From: Peterkaempfera bronchialis
Lineage (GTDB): Bacteria > Actinomycetota > Actinomycetes > Streptomycetales > Streptomycetaceae
Direction: 5' to 3'
Length of the DNA: 64,000 nucleotides
NCBI RefSeq assembly: GCF_003258605.2
Contig: NZ_CP031264.1
Location: forward strand, 7,026,213 to 7,090,212
Position 1 is the first letter of the stretch, and every line of letters begins with the position of its first letter. The notes beneath the pieces were generated by a model that did not search any database, was not told where the DNA came from, and was given only the letters and a program-made list of their open reading frames with translations. This document shows, piece by piece, positions 34,475 through 43,364 of this stretch. The position numbers and the translations under genes were made by a program.

Positions 34475-36016
34475 CTACCCGGTGACCCCGGCGCCGTGGC
34501 CCTCGTGCAGGCCCCCGCCGCCACCCGCGGAGCCCTTGGTGCGCTGCGGCTTCACCGGCTTGGTCAGCAGGCTGGTGTCCCAGGCGTACTGTCCCACCGC
34601 GTTGGCGATGACGTCGATGTTGACGTCGAACGCCCTCATGTTGATGTTCTTGAGGGTGTCGCAGGCCGAGTGGTAGCAGGCGTCGTACGCGATCCCGGCC
34701 CTGCCGCCGTAGACCTTCGCCTGACCCCGCGTCTTGATGCCCGCGGCCCCGGTGAAGGTGCCGCCGGACGGGATGCCCACCTCCGTGAACGGCCCGTAGT
34801 CGGACAGGCCGGTGAGGTCGGTGCCCTCGTGTGGAATGCGCCGGCTGTCCAGGTAGTCGGTGATCTGCCGCTCCAGCTGTGCCGAACCCTCCGGGCCCGG
34901 GCCCTCGCCGACCTGGTCGGAGTCGTCGCCGTCGTAGACGAACTGGACGTAGTTGGGCGAAGCGATCATGTCGAAGTTGAGGTACAGCCTGATCTTCCGC
35001 TGCTCGGCCTCCGACAGGCCGTCGACGTACGCCTCCGACCCCAGCAGACCGGACTCCTCCGCCGACCACCAGGCGAAGCGGACCTTGTTCCCGACGTTCT
35101 CATGGGCGAGGTTGAGCGCCACATCGAGGATGCCCGCGGCGCCCGAGCCGTTGTCGTTGATCCCCGGACCGGCCGCCACGGAGTCCAGGTGGGCACCGAA
35201 CATCACCACATTGCGGGGATCGCCGCCCTTGGTCTCGGCGATGAGGTTGTAGGTGTGCCTCGGCTCCGCAAAGGTGCGGACTTCGAGGTTCACCGTGACC
35301 TTGCCGGCGGCCGCCCTGGCCGCCAGGGCCTGGCCGTCCTCCCGTGTGACACCGGCGGTCGGGATTCTCCCCACGCCCGGGCCGTCAAGGCTGCCGTTGA
35401 GCGTGCCGTCGGTGTTGTTGTAGACGATCACGCCGACCGCACCGGCCGTGGCGGCGGCCGCCTGCTTGTCCGTGAAGCCGCAGCCGCCCCGCATGATCAG
35501 CACGACCTTCCCGGCGAATGCGCCCCCGGCGTAGTCCTCGGCCGCGCAGCCCGACGCGTCCTTCACCGGCACCACCGCGAGCGGGGCGGTGATGCCGCCG
35601 ACCGGGGTGGAGGCCGAGTAGGTCATCGCGGCCACCGGAATGTCCTGCTGCTGCGGCGACACCACCTTCAGCCGCTGCGCCAGCGTCTCGGTGTACATGT
35701 AGTCGAACTCGTTCCGGGTCACCGAATAGCCGGCCTTGCGCAGCAGACCGGAGACGTACTCGGCCGACTGGCGGTGGCCTTCAAGCCCGGCCACCCGGGT
35801 GTTCCCGTTGGCGTCGGCGATCCGCTGGAACCTCTCCAGATGCCTGTACGCGCTCTTGGCGTCACTCTTCTGGACCAGCTTCCTGGCGAGCCTGGCGGCC
35901 TCCCCGGCAGGGTCGCTGCGGGCGGTGGCGGTACCGGATCCGAACAGCAGCAGCGGGGCTGTGAGCGCTGCTGCGCAGACGGCGGCTAACGTGGCGCGGC
36001 GGTTCCGTGCGTACAA
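34475..36016 (-). CDS. Secreted M28 aminopeptidase with PA domain
   Basis: A 513-residue exported zinc aminopeptidase like Streptomyces griseus aminopeptidase. A signal peptide (RNRRATLAAVCAAALTAPLLLFGSG) is followed by the peptidase domain interrupted by a PA insert (VVLIMRGGCGFTDKQAAAA, residues ~185-205). Zinc and catalytic motifs are MFGAHLDSVAAGPGINDNGSG, WWSAEESGLLGS, LNFDMIASPNY and the late CYHSACDT. It releases N-terminal, often leucine-type, residues outside the cell. The TTG start at 36016 is supported by GGAAGGAA upstream. It is transcribed alone. Confidence 0.93.
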   Translation of the reverse strand: MYARNRRATLAAVCAAALTAPLLLFGSGTATARSDPAGEAARLARKLVQKSDAKSAYRHLERFQRIADANGNTRVAGLEGHRQSAEYVSGLLRKAGYSVTRNEFDYMYTETLAQRLKVVSPQQQDIPVAAMTYSASTPVGGITAPLAVVPVKDASGCAAEDYAGGAFAGKVVLIMRGGCGFTDKQAAAATAGAVGVIVYNNTDGTLNGSLDGPGVGRIPTAGVTREDGQALAARAAAGKVTVNLEVRTFAEPRHTYNLIAETKGGDPRNVVMFGAHLDSVAAGPGINDNGSGAAGILDVALNLAHENVGNKVRFAWWSAEESGLLGSEAYVDGLSEAEQRKIRLYLNFDMIASPNYVQFVYDGDDSDQVGEGPGPEGSAQLERQITDYLDSRRIPHEGTDLTGLSDYGPFTEVGIPSGGTFTGAAGIKTRGQAKVYGGRAGIAYDACYHSACDTLKNINMRAFDVNIDVIANAVGQYAWDTSLLTKPVKPQRTKGSAGGGGGLHEGHGAGVTG

Positions 36017-36318
36017 GGCGCTTCCTTCCGGCGGTCCGTGACGATGGGCAGGCAGGGGGGAAAGCCTGGCTGGTCCCGCCCCCGCAACCGGCAAGGGCAA
36101 AGGTATCTTTCCCGGAATCGATTGGTAATGAGTTCGGTGGAAGCGCCGACGCCCCGGGGCACCGGCAGCGGCCGGACTGCGGGCACTGCACTCCGCACAG
36201 CCGTACGAGATGCTGGAGATCCATCCGGGCCGCCCGACCACGGTGGACCAACGGCCCAGCGTCCTGGAGGCAGGTCCCCCCTGGATCGCTCCGGCCGCCT
36301 GAAAGAAGGGACAATGCG
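36017..36318. other. Divergent promoter region
   Basis: A 302-bp non-coding stretch between the secreted aminopeptidase and the divergent SnoaL-like gene. It is less GC-rich around 36090-36130 (AAAGGTATCTTTCCCGGAAT), where the aminopeptidase promoter probably lies. No repeat or gene is seen. Confidence 0.4.
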
Positions 36319-36723
36319 ATGGAGCCTGATATCCGGACCAGGGCCGCAATCGAGGAACACTGGCGGGCATCGGAACGTGGGGATACCGAAGCCGAGCATG
36401 CCATCTACGCCGCCGACGCGATTCTTGACTACCCCCAGTCAGGTGAACGATTCCGGGGCCGCGCGGCGATTTCGGCGCAACGCGGCGGGCACCCGGCCAG
36501 TCGGCACTTCACCGTCCACCGGATCGCCGGCAGCGGGGATCTCTGGGTGAGCGAGTGCATCATCACCTACGACGGGGTGCCCACCTACTCGGTGAGCATG
36601 ATGGAATTCGCCCAGGGGCAGGTGGTGCACGAGACGCAGTACTTCGCGGATGCCTTCGGTGCGCCTGAATGGCGGACAGCACTCGCGGAGCCGATGCCGG
36701 GCAGGGACATCGCCAGGGCCTGA
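36319..36723 (+). CDS. NTF2/SnoaL-like domain protein
   Basis: A 134-residue single-domain protein with the cone-shaped NTF2-like pattern: an N-terminal helix (IEEHWRASERGDTEAEHAIYA), then YPQSGERFRGRAAI, and a final strand pair (YSVSMMEFAQGQVVHETQYFAD). Members act as small cyclases, isomerases or binding proteins. Start ATG 36319 with AAGGGA upstream. It converges on the next gene. The exact role is not deducible. Confidence 0.82.
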   Translation: MEPDIRTRAAIEEHWRASERGDTEAEHAIYAADAILDYPQSGERFRGRAAISAQRGGHPASRHFTVHRIAGSGDLWVSECIITYDGVPTYSVSMMEFAQGQVVHETQYFADAFGAPEWRTALAEPMPGRDIARA

Positions 36724-36756
36724 CCCAGGGCTGGGAGAGGGTACTGCCTGCCGCTT

Positions 36757-37635
36757 CTAGGGTGTGGTGGCTGCGGTGCGGTAGAACTCGGCTGCGGTGA
36801 CGGTGGCGGGGACGCCGAGTTCGGCGGCGACTGCGGTGATCGCGGTGGCGCCGACGCCGAGGTCGGCTTGGCCGTCGGTGGTGAAATACGGTGCGATGAA
36901 CGTCTCGTAGTGGGCTCGGGCTTCGTCGCCGGTGTGTCGGCCGAGGAACGCCTGGATGTACCGCACCGTGGTGTCGGGTTCGTTGTGGATCACCTGCAGA
37001 GCCCGCCGGTGGGCGCGTACGACGGCCTGGACCGCAGGGTCGTCCGGGTCGATGTAGGTGGGGTCGACGGCCACGCCGACGGTGGGGATCCGGAAGTGGT
37101 CGCCGACCCAGGCCAGCACCTGCCAGCCGTGCCGGGCGGCTACCGCCTCCGGTGCCATGGTGCTGCCGACCAGGGCGGCGTCGATCCTGCCGTCGTGCAG
37201 CCGGCGCAGGTCCATGCCGTAGTCGCCGGGCGGGCGGACGATGGCGTGAAGGTCGCGGTCCGGATCGAGGCCGACCTGGCGCAGCACGATCCGGGTGAAG
37301 CACCCGGGCGCGGTGTGGGGGGCGTGTACCGCCAGCCGTCGGCCGGCCAGATCGGCCAGGGAGGTCGGGCCGGGGCGGGCGAGGAACCAGAACAGCGGGC
37401 GGTGGGTGTTGACATGGAGTACGACCCAGGGGGTGCCGTCGGCCAGTCGGGACAGCAGTGCCCGGCCGAGCCCGATGGTGGCGCTGTGGCGCAGCCGCTC
37501 CTCGTCCCAGGAGCAGCCGTCGTGCAGCGCGACATGGACGCCCTCGTCGGCGTAGTAGCCCTGCTGGTCGGCGATATAGGCGGTCAGTTCCTCATGCAGG
37601 CCCCGCCCGGCGTAGGCGAGATCGAACGTGTACAT
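36757..37635 (-). CDS. NMT1/THI5-like substrate-binding protein
   Basis: A 292-residue periplasmic-binding-protein-like fold (NMT1/SsuA type). It shows TAYIADQQGYYADEGVHVALHD near the start, the switch region RPGPTSLADLAGRRLAVHAPHTA and IDAALVGSTMAPEA. No signal peptide or lipobox is seen, so it probably binds a ligand in the cytosol or is a PBP-like enzyme rather than an ABC receptor. Start ATG 37635 has AAGGA nine bases upstream. It follows the SDR and TetR genes on the same strand, which may be one unit. Confidence 0.72.
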   Translation of the reverse strand: MYTFDLAYAGRGLHEELTAYIADQQGYYADEGVHVALHDGCSWDEERLRHSATIGLGRALLSRLADGTPWVVLHVNTHRPLFWFLARPGPTSLADLAGRRLAVHAPHTAPGCFTRIVLRQVGLDPDRDLHAIVRPPGDYGMDLRRLHDGRIDAALVGSTMAPEAVAARHGWQVLAWVGDHFRIPTVGVAVDPTYIDPDDPAVQAVVRAHRRALQVIHNEPDTTVRYIQAFLGRHTGDEARAHYETFIAPYFTTDGQADLGVGATAITAVAAELGVPATVTAAEFYRTAATTP

Positions 37636-37755
37636 GAGCGTCTTCCTTGGTCGTGTCACCGCCGTGCGCCCGCGTGCCGCTGTCCAGCCATCGGCCGTGA
37701 CCGGGACGATCGTGACCGGGACGATATGGCCTCGCGTGCACAGCACAGCGAGCCA

Positions 37756-38514
37756 TCAGTACATGGACATCCCGCCGTTGACCGCGGCCGTGGTGCCGGT
37801 CATGAAGGCGCTGTCCTCGCCGGCGTAGAAGGCGACCGCTTGAGCGACGTCGCCCGGGTGGGCCAGGCGGCCCAGGGGCGTGGCGGCCACCTGCCGCCGC
37901 TTGTGCTCCTCGTCGAACACATCCGCCGCCATGCGGGTGTCGTCCACCGGGCCGGGCTCGACGACGTTGACCGTGATGCCCAGCGGGCCCAGTTCCTGGG
38001 CGAGGTACCGGGCGAACTGCGCCAGTGCGGCCTTGGCCGTGCCCAGGGCGATCATGCCCTCCCGGGGCTGCCGGCTGAGGCCGGTGCCGAGATAGACGAT
38101 GCGTCCCCAGCCCTGTTCGGTCATGGCGGGCAGGACGGCTTTGGTGACCGCGAACGCCGCACGCATCTCGCCGTCGAGCTTGCCGCCCAGTTCTTCCCAG
38201 GTCATGTCCTGGAACGGCTTGACCACAAACGGGGCGAGCGCGTTGTGCACGAGCACGTCGGTGCCGCCCCATACCGCCTGGACCTGCTCGATCATGCTCC
38301 CGACCGCCGGCGCCTCGCGCACGTCGGCCCGTACGGCCATGGCCTGACCGCCTGCGGCCTCGATGTCGGCCACGACCTCCTCGGCCGCCGTGGCGCTGTG
38401 CAGGTAGTTGACCACCACGCGCATCCCTCGGGCGGCCAGCAGGCGCGCGGTGGCCGCCCCGATTCCGCTGCTGGCCCCTGTCACCAATGCCACCCTGCTG
38501 GTTGCCCCAGTCAT
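37756..38514 (-). CDS. SDR-fold protein lacking the catalytic Tyr
   Basis: A 252-residue short-chain dehydrogenase fold. The nucleotide motif TGASSGIG (residues ~12-19) and LVHNALAP replacing NNAG are present. The usual YxxxK catalytic pair reads LGTAK in GMIALGTAKAAL, so the Tyr is replaced by Leu, and the catalytic Ser region is YLGTGLS. Classical oxidoreductase activity is doubtful; comparable variants may bind NAD(P) or catalyse non-redox steps. Its stop... the upstream TetR gene overlaps its start by 4 bp (ATGA), indicating co-translation. Confidence 0.8.
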   Translation of the reverse strand: MTGATSRVALVTGASSGIGAATARLLAARGMRVVVNYLHSATAAEEVVADIEAAGGQAMAVRADVREAPAVGSMIEQVQAVWGGTDVLVHNALAPFVVKPFQDMTWEELGGKLDGEMRAAFAVTKAVLPAMTEQGWGRIVYLGTGLSRQPREGMIALGTAKAALAQFARYLAQELGPLGITVNVVEPGPVDDTRMAADVFDEEHKRRQVAATPLGRLAHPGDVAQAVAFYAGEDSAFMTGTTAAVNGGMSMY

Positions 38515-39200
38515 GGGACCACCCCTTGCTTGTCATCGCGGGCCGTCGGGATGACCGTCCGGAGTTGTTCATCGCCGATGCCGGGGTGTGCCGGGCGGAT
38601 CGCCCCGTAGAGCACGGTGTCGACGGTTGCGCGCAGCAGATCGGCCGCGGCGCAGTCGAGTCCATGCGGCAGCTGTGAGGTGAGCAGCCGCTCCAACGCG
38701 CCGCGGGTGATCTCACCGAGCAGCTCGGGCGGCGCCGACAGCACTCCCCGCCGGTGCCCCTCCCGGAACAGCTCGTCCAGCCGCCGGTAGACCGCCGCGT
38801 CCACACGCTGCTCCACGTACTGGCGCAGCCTCGCATCGCCGCGCCCCGCCGCGAGCCGGGCCGCGCCGATCCGTCCGAGCTCACTGCCTGCCGCGATCAG
38901 GAACCGCCGTACCCGCACATCGAACGGCTGCCCTTCTGCGTCCTCGGCTGCCGCCGCCAGCGTGCGTTCCACCGCCGCGAACCGCCGATCCAGCACTGCG
39001 GCCAGCAGGCTGCGCTTGTCCGGGAAATGACGGTAGATCGTCTTCTTGCTCATCCCGAGCTCACGAGCGAGATCGTCCATGCTCACCCGCGTGAAAGCAG
39101 GCGCGAGGAACAGCCGTCCGGCCGTCTCCAGAATCACGTCGGCCCGCTGCCGGTCACCCTCGGAAACGTGAGAAACCGATGGAGTTTCCACGGTTCCCAT
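38511..39200 (-). CDS. TetR-family regulator
   Basis: A 229-residue TetR/AcrR repressor with helix-turn-helix FTRVSMDDLARELGMSKKTIYRHFPDKRSLL (residues ~37-67) and a helical C-terminal ligand domain. ATG 39200 (MGTVETPS) is chosen; a longer start at 39227 exists. Its 3' end overlaps the SDR gene, so it probably autoregulates the TetR-SDR-binding-protein unit. Confidence 0.87.
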   Translation of the reverse strand: MGTVETPSVSHVSEGDRQRADVILETAGRLFLAPAFTRVSMDDLARELGMSKKTIYRHFPDKRSLLAAVLDRRFAAVERTLAAAAEDAEGQPFDVRVRRFLIAAGSELGRIGAARLAAGRGDARLRQYVEQRVDAAVYRRLDELFREGHRRGVLSAPPELLGEITRGALERLLTSQLPHGLDCAAADLLRATVDTVLYGAIRPAHPGIGDEQLRTVIPTARDDKQGVVP

Positions 39201-39227
39201 GGTGGATCCCCACCCCTCCGCCGTCAA

Positions 39228-39710
39228 TCAGGACCCCGATGTCTGCCTCGCCCTCCGCCTCGCCCTCCGGCTTGTCCCGGCCGACAAGGCCGCAGGCCAG
39301 GCGCGCTCGTGCAGGAGGTCGGCGAGAAGGGCGCGGATGCGCTGCTCGATCTCGTCCCGGATGGGGCGGACCGCCTCGGGGCCCTGTCCGGCCGGGTCGG
39401 CGAGCGTCCAGTCGAGGTACTTCTTGCCGGGGAAGACGGGGCAGGTGTCGCCGCAGCCCATGGTGATCACCACGTCGGATGCCTGCACGGCCTCGACGGT
39501 CAGCACCTTCGGTCTCTCGGCGGACATGTCGATACCTACCTCCGCCATGACCTGCACGGCGGCCGGGTTCACCGCGTCGGCCGGTGCGGACCCGGCGGAG
39601 CGGACCTCGACCCGGCCCTCGGAGAGGTGGGTGAGGAAGGCGGCGGCCATCTGCGAGCGGCCGGCGTTGTGGACGCACACGAACAGCACGGACGGCTTGG
39701 ACTCAGACAC
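39228..39710 (-). CDS. arsC: Arsenate reductase, thioredoxin-type LMW-PTP fold
   Basis: About 160 residues of the low-molecular-weight phosphatase-type arsenate reductase. The P-loop is VCVHNAGRSQMAAAF (C at residue ~12), and the further redox Cys are in ITMGCGDTCPVFPGKKYLDW, followed by the DPAGQ acid loop. It reduces arsenate to arsenite for export by the adjacent Acr3. The last ~25 residues (rich in Arg after LLHERAW) exceed the usual length and may be a run-on. The GTG start overlaps the acr3 stop by 8 bp. Confidence 0.92.
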   Translation of the reverse strand: MSESKPSVLFVCVHNAGRSQMAAAFLTHLSEGRVEVRSAGSAPADAVNPAAVQVMAEVGIDMSAERPKVLTVEAVQASDVVITMGCGDTCPVFPGKKYLDWTLADPAGQGPEAVRPIRDEIEQRIRALLADLLHERAWPAALSAGTSRRARRRARQTSGS

Positions 39711-40827
39711 GGGCGGAACCTTCACGGGAGACGGTTGGTCGGGCCGTCGGTGCGGGCTGGGGGAAGAAGCGGCGGGCGGCCAGGGCGACGTAGACCAGGC
39801 CGATCAGGACCGGCACCTCGATGAGCGGGCCGACGACTCCCGCGAGGGCCTGGCCGGAGGTGGCGCCGAAGGTGGCGATGGCGACGGCGATGGCGAGTTC
39901 GAAGTTGTTGCCCGCAGCGGTGAAGGCCAGTGTCGTCGCCTTCGGGTAGCCGAGTCCGACCGCACGGCCGGCGGCCATGGACCCGGCCCACATCACGGCG
40001 AAGTACACCAGCAGGGGCAGCGCGATCCGGGCGACGTCCAGGGGGTGGGAGGTGATGGCGCCGCCCTGGAGGGCGAAGAGTACGACGATGGTGAACAGCA
40101 GCCCGTACAGGGCGAAGGGGCCGAGGCGCGGGATCAGCTTCGTCTCGTACCAGGTGCGGCCCCTGGCCTTCTCGCCCAGGCGGCGGGTGAGGAACCCGGC
40201 GAGCAGGGGGATGCCGAGGAAGAGGAGGACGGAGCGGGCAATCTCCCACACCGACACATCGAGCGTGGTCTGCTCCAGGCCGAGCCGGCCGGGCAGCACG
40301 CTCAGGTAGAACCAGCCCAGCGCGGCGAATGCGATCACCTGGAACACGGAGTTCAGGGCGACGAGGACGGCGGCTGCCTCGCGGTCGCCGCCGGCGAGGT
40401 CGTTCCAGATGATGACCATCGCAATGCAGCGGGCGAGGCCGACGATGATCAGGCCGGTGCGGTAGGCGGGCAGGTCCGGCAGGAAGGCCCAGGCGAGGGC
40501 GAACATCAGCGCCGGGCCGACGATCCAGTTCAGCACCAGGGACGGGATGAGCAGGCGCCGGTCGCGGGTGACGGTGTCCAGGCGGTCGTAGCGGACCTTG
40601 GCGAGGACCGGGTACATCATCACAAGCAGGCCGAGCGCGATCGGCAGCGAGACACCGGTGACGGTGACCTTCGCGAGCGCGTCCCCCAGGCCGGGAGCGA
40701 GGCGGCCCAGGCCGAGGCCGGTGGCCATCGCGATCAGAATCCACACGGCGAGGAACCGGTCCAGGAACGACAGCCGCCCGGCCACCGGCCCCGGGGCCGA
40801 CGCCGTGGCGGCGGCTTCGGCGCTCAC
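39703..40827 (-). CDS. arsB: Arsenite efflux transporter Acr3
   Basis: A 374-residue membrane protein of the Acr3 (BART) family with about ten transmembrane helices. The hallmark VGLARCIAMVIIWNDLAGGD contains the conserved Cys that binds arsenite, and AFTAAGNNFELAIAVAIATFG is the second discontinuous-helix motif. It exports As(III) using the proton gradient. Its GTG start overlaps the arsR stop and its own stop overlaps arsC, forming a tightly coupled arsR-acr3-arsC operon. Confidence 0.95.
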   Translation of the reverse strand: MSAEAAATASAPGPVAGRLSFLDRFLAVWILIAMATGLGLGRLAPGLGDALAKVTVTGVSLPIALGLLVMMYPVLAKVRYDRLDTVTRDRRLLIPSLVLNWIVGPALMFALAWAFLPDLPAYRTGLIIVGLARCIAMVIIWNDLAGGDREAAAVLVALNSVFQVIAFAALGWFYLSVLPGRLGLEQTTLDVSVWEIARSVLLFLGIPLLAGFLTRRLGEKARGRTWYETKLIPRLGPFALYGLLFTIVVLFALQGGAITSHPLDVARIALPLLVYFAVMWAGSMAAGRAVGLGYPKATTLAFTAAGNNFELAIAVAIATFGATSGQALAGVVGPLIEVPVLIGLVYVALAARRFFPQPAPTARPTVSREGSARV

Positions 40828-41225
40828 GAGACGGCTCCGGCAGGCCCGGCCTCGGTCGGCGGCTGCCCGGCGGGGCGGGTGAGGAGCGCGGCGAGGCGGT
40901 CGGTCATCTGCGGCAGCAGCCGGTAGTACACCCAGGTTCCGCGCCGCTCGGAGTCGATGAGCCCGGCCTGCTTCAGCAGCTTGAGGTGGTGGGAGACCGT
41001 CGGCTGCGACAGGTCGAAGGCCGGGGTGAGGTCGCAGACGCAGACCTCCCCGCCCGCGCGGGAGGCGATCATCGACAGCAGCCGCAGCCGTACGGGGTCG
41101 CCCAGGGCCTTGAACACCTTCGCCAGATCGGCGGCCTGGTCCTCGTCCAGCGGGGCGGTCAGCAGCGTGCGGCAGCATCCGCCGGCACTGTCCTGGCCGA
41201 TCACCACAAGCTCTTGTTTCGACAT
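40824..41225 (-). CDS. arsR: ArsR arsenic-responsive repressor
   Basis: A 133-residue winged-helix repressor. The DNA-binding helix is LSQPTVSHHLKLLKQAGLI, preceded by VCVCDLTPAF, where the two Cys bind As(III) and release DNA. Additional Cys residues near the N-terminus (GGCCRTLL) may add to the site. It heads the ars operon. Start ATG 41225. Confidence 0.94.
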   Translation of the reverse strand: MSKQELVVIGQDSAGGCCRTLLTAPLDEDQAADLAKVFKALGDPVRLRLLSMIASRAGGEVCVCDLTPAFDLSQPTVSHHLKLLKQAGLIDSERRGTWVYYRLLPQMTDRLAALLTRPAGQPPTEAGPAGAVS

Positions 41226-41262
41226 TCTTCTATATTGACGCTTCTCGATCCAAGGCGCAAGG
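41226..41262 (-). promoter_or_regulatory. ars operon promoter/operator region
   Basis: Just upstream of arsR the sequence turns AT-rich (read on the minus strand: GCGTCAATATAGAAGAATG). It contains a TCAATATAGA segment resembling the AT-rich dyads bound by ArsR proteins. The leader is very short, so ArsR bound here would block the promoter. Exact boxes are uncertain. Confidence 0.4.
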
Positions 41263-41316
41263 TTGCGTCGACCTCGCCGAGCAGTTGAGAGCCGCTGCCG
41301 GGGCGCCCCGGCAGCC

Positions 41317-41382
41317 ATGGCCGACCGGGAGAGCAAGGTAGCCGTCGTCACCGGCGTCAGCTCCGGTTCGTCCGCGCTCGGC
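41317..41382 (+). pseudogene. SDR N-terminal remnant
   Basis: A short frame reads MADRESKVAVVTGVSSG, the start of a short-chain dehydrogenase (KVAVVTGASSGIG), then loses similarity within a few residues. It is a scrap left between the ars operon and the sigma-factor gene. Confidence 0.5.
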
Positions 41383-41389
41383 CCGTCCG

Positions 41390-41504
41390 CGCCCAGCCCC
41401 GCAGCCTCGGCCTCGGCCTGGCGGATGAACCGGGCGCGGTACAGCTGTGCGCAGCGCCCATCGGCCTTGAGCAACCCCTCGTGGTTGCCACGCTCACGCA
41501 AGTG
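41390..41504 (-). pseudogene. ABC exporter ATPase C-terminal remnant
   Basis: On the minus strand the frame reads ERGNHEGLLKADGRCAQLYR. This corresponds to the conserved tail of MsbA/multidrug-type ABC ATPases (GTHEELLAADGRYAxLYR). Everything upstream is gone. Together with the SDR scrap it marks a deletion scar. Confidence 0.55.
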
Positions 41505-41530
41505 CCGCGGCAGGACCCGAGCGCGACCCG

Positions 41531-42688
41531 TCAGCGACACCGGCGGGTGTTGAGCCGGCCGGCCTGGCGCGTCAGGTGGTCGCGCTCGGCCAGGTTGGGT
41601 GCCTTTCGGGCCGCCTCGGCGTACAGCCGTGCCGCCGTCGCCAGGTCGCCGTCGCGCTCGTGCAGGTACGCCGCCACCGCGGCGTGGCGGGGCAGTGAGT
41701 CGTCCAGCGCCGCGAGCGCCGCCAGGCCGGCGCGCGGTCCGTCGGCCTCGCCGACGGCCACCGCGCGGTTGAGCCGGACGACCGGGCTGTCGGTCAGGCG
41801 CGCGAGCTCGTCGTACCACTCGACGATCTGCACCCAGTCGGTCTCCTCGGCGGTGGGCGCGTCGGCATGGAGCGCCGCGATGGCGGCCTGGGCCTGGAAC
41901 TCGCCCAGCCGATCGCGGGCGAGGGCCGCCTGCAGGATCTCGACGCCCTCGGTGATCGACTCGGTGTCCCACCGGCCGCGGTCCTGCTCGGCGAGCGGCA
42001 CCAGGCTGCCGTCGGGCGCGGTCCGGGCCGCGCGCCGGGCATGGTGGAGCAGCATGAGGGCGAGCAGCCCCGCCACCTCGGGGTGGTCGATCGCGGCCGC
42101 GAGCTGCCGGGTGAGCCGGATGGCCTCGGCGGCAAGGTCGACATCGCCGGAGTAGCCCTCGTTGAAGACCAAGTAGAGGACGCGCAGCACGGTGGCGACG
42201 TCGCCAGGCTGGTCGAACCGCACGCCGGAGACAGTGCGCTTGGCCCGGCTGATGCGCTGCGCCATGGTCGCCTCGGGCACCAGGTACGCCTGGGCGATCT
42301 GGCGGGTGGTCAGCCCTCCGACGGCCCGCAGCGTGAGCGCGACCGCGGACGACGGCGTCAGTGACGGGTGGGCGCACAGGAAGTAGAGCTGGAGCGTGTC
42401 GTCCACCGCGGGCGCCGGCCCGGGCGCCGGCTCCTCGTCGACGAGGTCCTCACGCCGGCGGCGGGCGGCGTCCGCCCGGGTCGCGTCGAGGAATCGGCGC
42501 CAGGCCACGGTGACCAGCCAGCCCTTCGGGTCCCGCGGCGGGTCGGTCGGCCAGACGCGGACCGCCTCGACCAGCGCGTCCTGCACGGCGTCCTCGGCCG
42601 CCGCGAAGTCGGCTCCGCGGCGGACGAGGATCCCGAGCACGCTCGGCGTGAGGCTCCGCAGCAGGACCTCGTTCACCTCGGAGGTCAC
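41531..42688 (-). CDS. ECF sigma factor, ECF42/SigG-like with TPR-type tail
   Basis: A 385-residue sigma-70 family protein. Region 2 (FAAAEDAVQDALVEAVRVWP, residues ~27-47, and PKGWLVTVAWRRFLDATR) and region 4 (AVGGLTTRQIAQAYLVPEATMAQRISRAK) are followed by a long DUF6596/TPR-like helical domain (FNEGYSG, LLALMLLHHARRAAR and RAVAVGEADGPRAGL). This is the ECF42 layout. Such sigma factors are typically paired with a DGPF/YCII protein, found here directly upstream with a GTGA overlap. Start GTG 42688. Confidence 0.9.
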   Translation of the reverse strand: MTSEVNEVLLRSLTPSVLGILVRRGADFAAAEDAVQDALVEAVRVWPTDPPRDPKGWLVTVAWRRFLDATRADAARRRREDLVDEEPAPGPAPAVDDTLQLYFLCAHPSLTPSSAVALTLRAVGGLTTRQIAQAYLVPEATMAQRISRAKRTVSGVRFDQPGDVATVLRVLYLVFNEGYSGDVDLAAEAIRLTRQLAAAIDHPEVAGLLALMLLHHARRAARTAPDGSLVPLAEQDRGRWDTESITEGVEILQAALARDRLGEFQAQAAIAALHADAPTAEETDWVQIVEWYDELARLTDSPVVRLNRAVAVGEADGPRAGLAALAALDDSLPRHAAVAAYLHERDGDLATAARLYAEAARKAPNLAERDHLTRQAGRLNTRRCR

Positions 42689-43092
42689 TCCGTGACGGTG
42701 GGCGGCGCGGCCAGGAACGGGCGCACCTCGAGCCACTCGTGGATCGGCTCCCCGCCCGCTCCGGGGGCTGCCGACAGCTCCCCGGCCAGCTCGATGGCGC
42801 GCTCATAGCTGTCGACGTCGATCACCATCCAGCCGGCGATGAGGTCCTTGGTCTCGGCGAACGGGCCGTCGGTGACCGGCGGACGGCCCTCGCCGTCGTA
42901 CCGGACGAACGTCCCCTCGGGGGCGAGCGCCTGACCGTCGACGAACTCGCCGGTCCCCTCCAGCCGGGCCGCGAAGTCGTGCATGTACTGCACATGGGCC
43001 GAGATCTCCTCCGGCGTCCACTGGTCCATGGGCACGTCGTTGACCGCCGCCGGGGCGCCGCGGTAGTGCTTGAGCAGCAAGTACTTGGCCAT
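42685..43092 (-). CDS. YCII-related DGPF-domain protein
   Basis: A 135-residue protein with the family hallmark VTDGPFAETKDLIAGW near residue 75 and a C-terminal EVRPFLAAP. YCII-like proteins form ferredoxin-like folds and occur with ECF42 sigma factors, where they may sense a signal; the exact mechanism is not known. Ribosome site GAGGAG and a GTGA overlap with the sigma gene confirm a two-gene operon. Confidence 0.88.
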   Translation of the reverse strand: MAKYLLLKHYRGAPAAVNDVPMDQWTPEEISAHVQYMHDFAARLEGTGEFVDGQALAPEGTFVRYDGEGRPPVTDGPFAETKDLIAGWMVIDVDSYERAIELAGELSAAPGAGGEPIHEWLEVRPFLAAPPTVTE

Positions 43093-43364
43093 CGTGGTTC
43101 TCCTCGGTGCTGGTACGACCCATTGTGGTCGCGTTCAGTGCGGGGACGGAGCCGGCCACGGATTCTCGACATCGCCGTCCGGATTTTTTGGCTCTTGTAG
43201 TTGAGCGCGGGGTGGGGTCAGTCCGGGAAGGCCCGCGCTTCGGGCAGGTGTCTGCGTGCGGACTTCGCTGACATCGTGGAACGGTTCCCGCCCGGAAGAG
43301 TGACAGTGACGCCGCCGGGGCGGACGGGCCGATGGCTAGGCCGAGGAGTGCCCGTGGCCGACCT

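Noticed and set aside
36757..37635. A complete ABC importer for the NMT1/THI5-like binding protein.
   Set aside because: No permease or ATPase gene is adjacent, and the protein has no signal peptide or lipobox.
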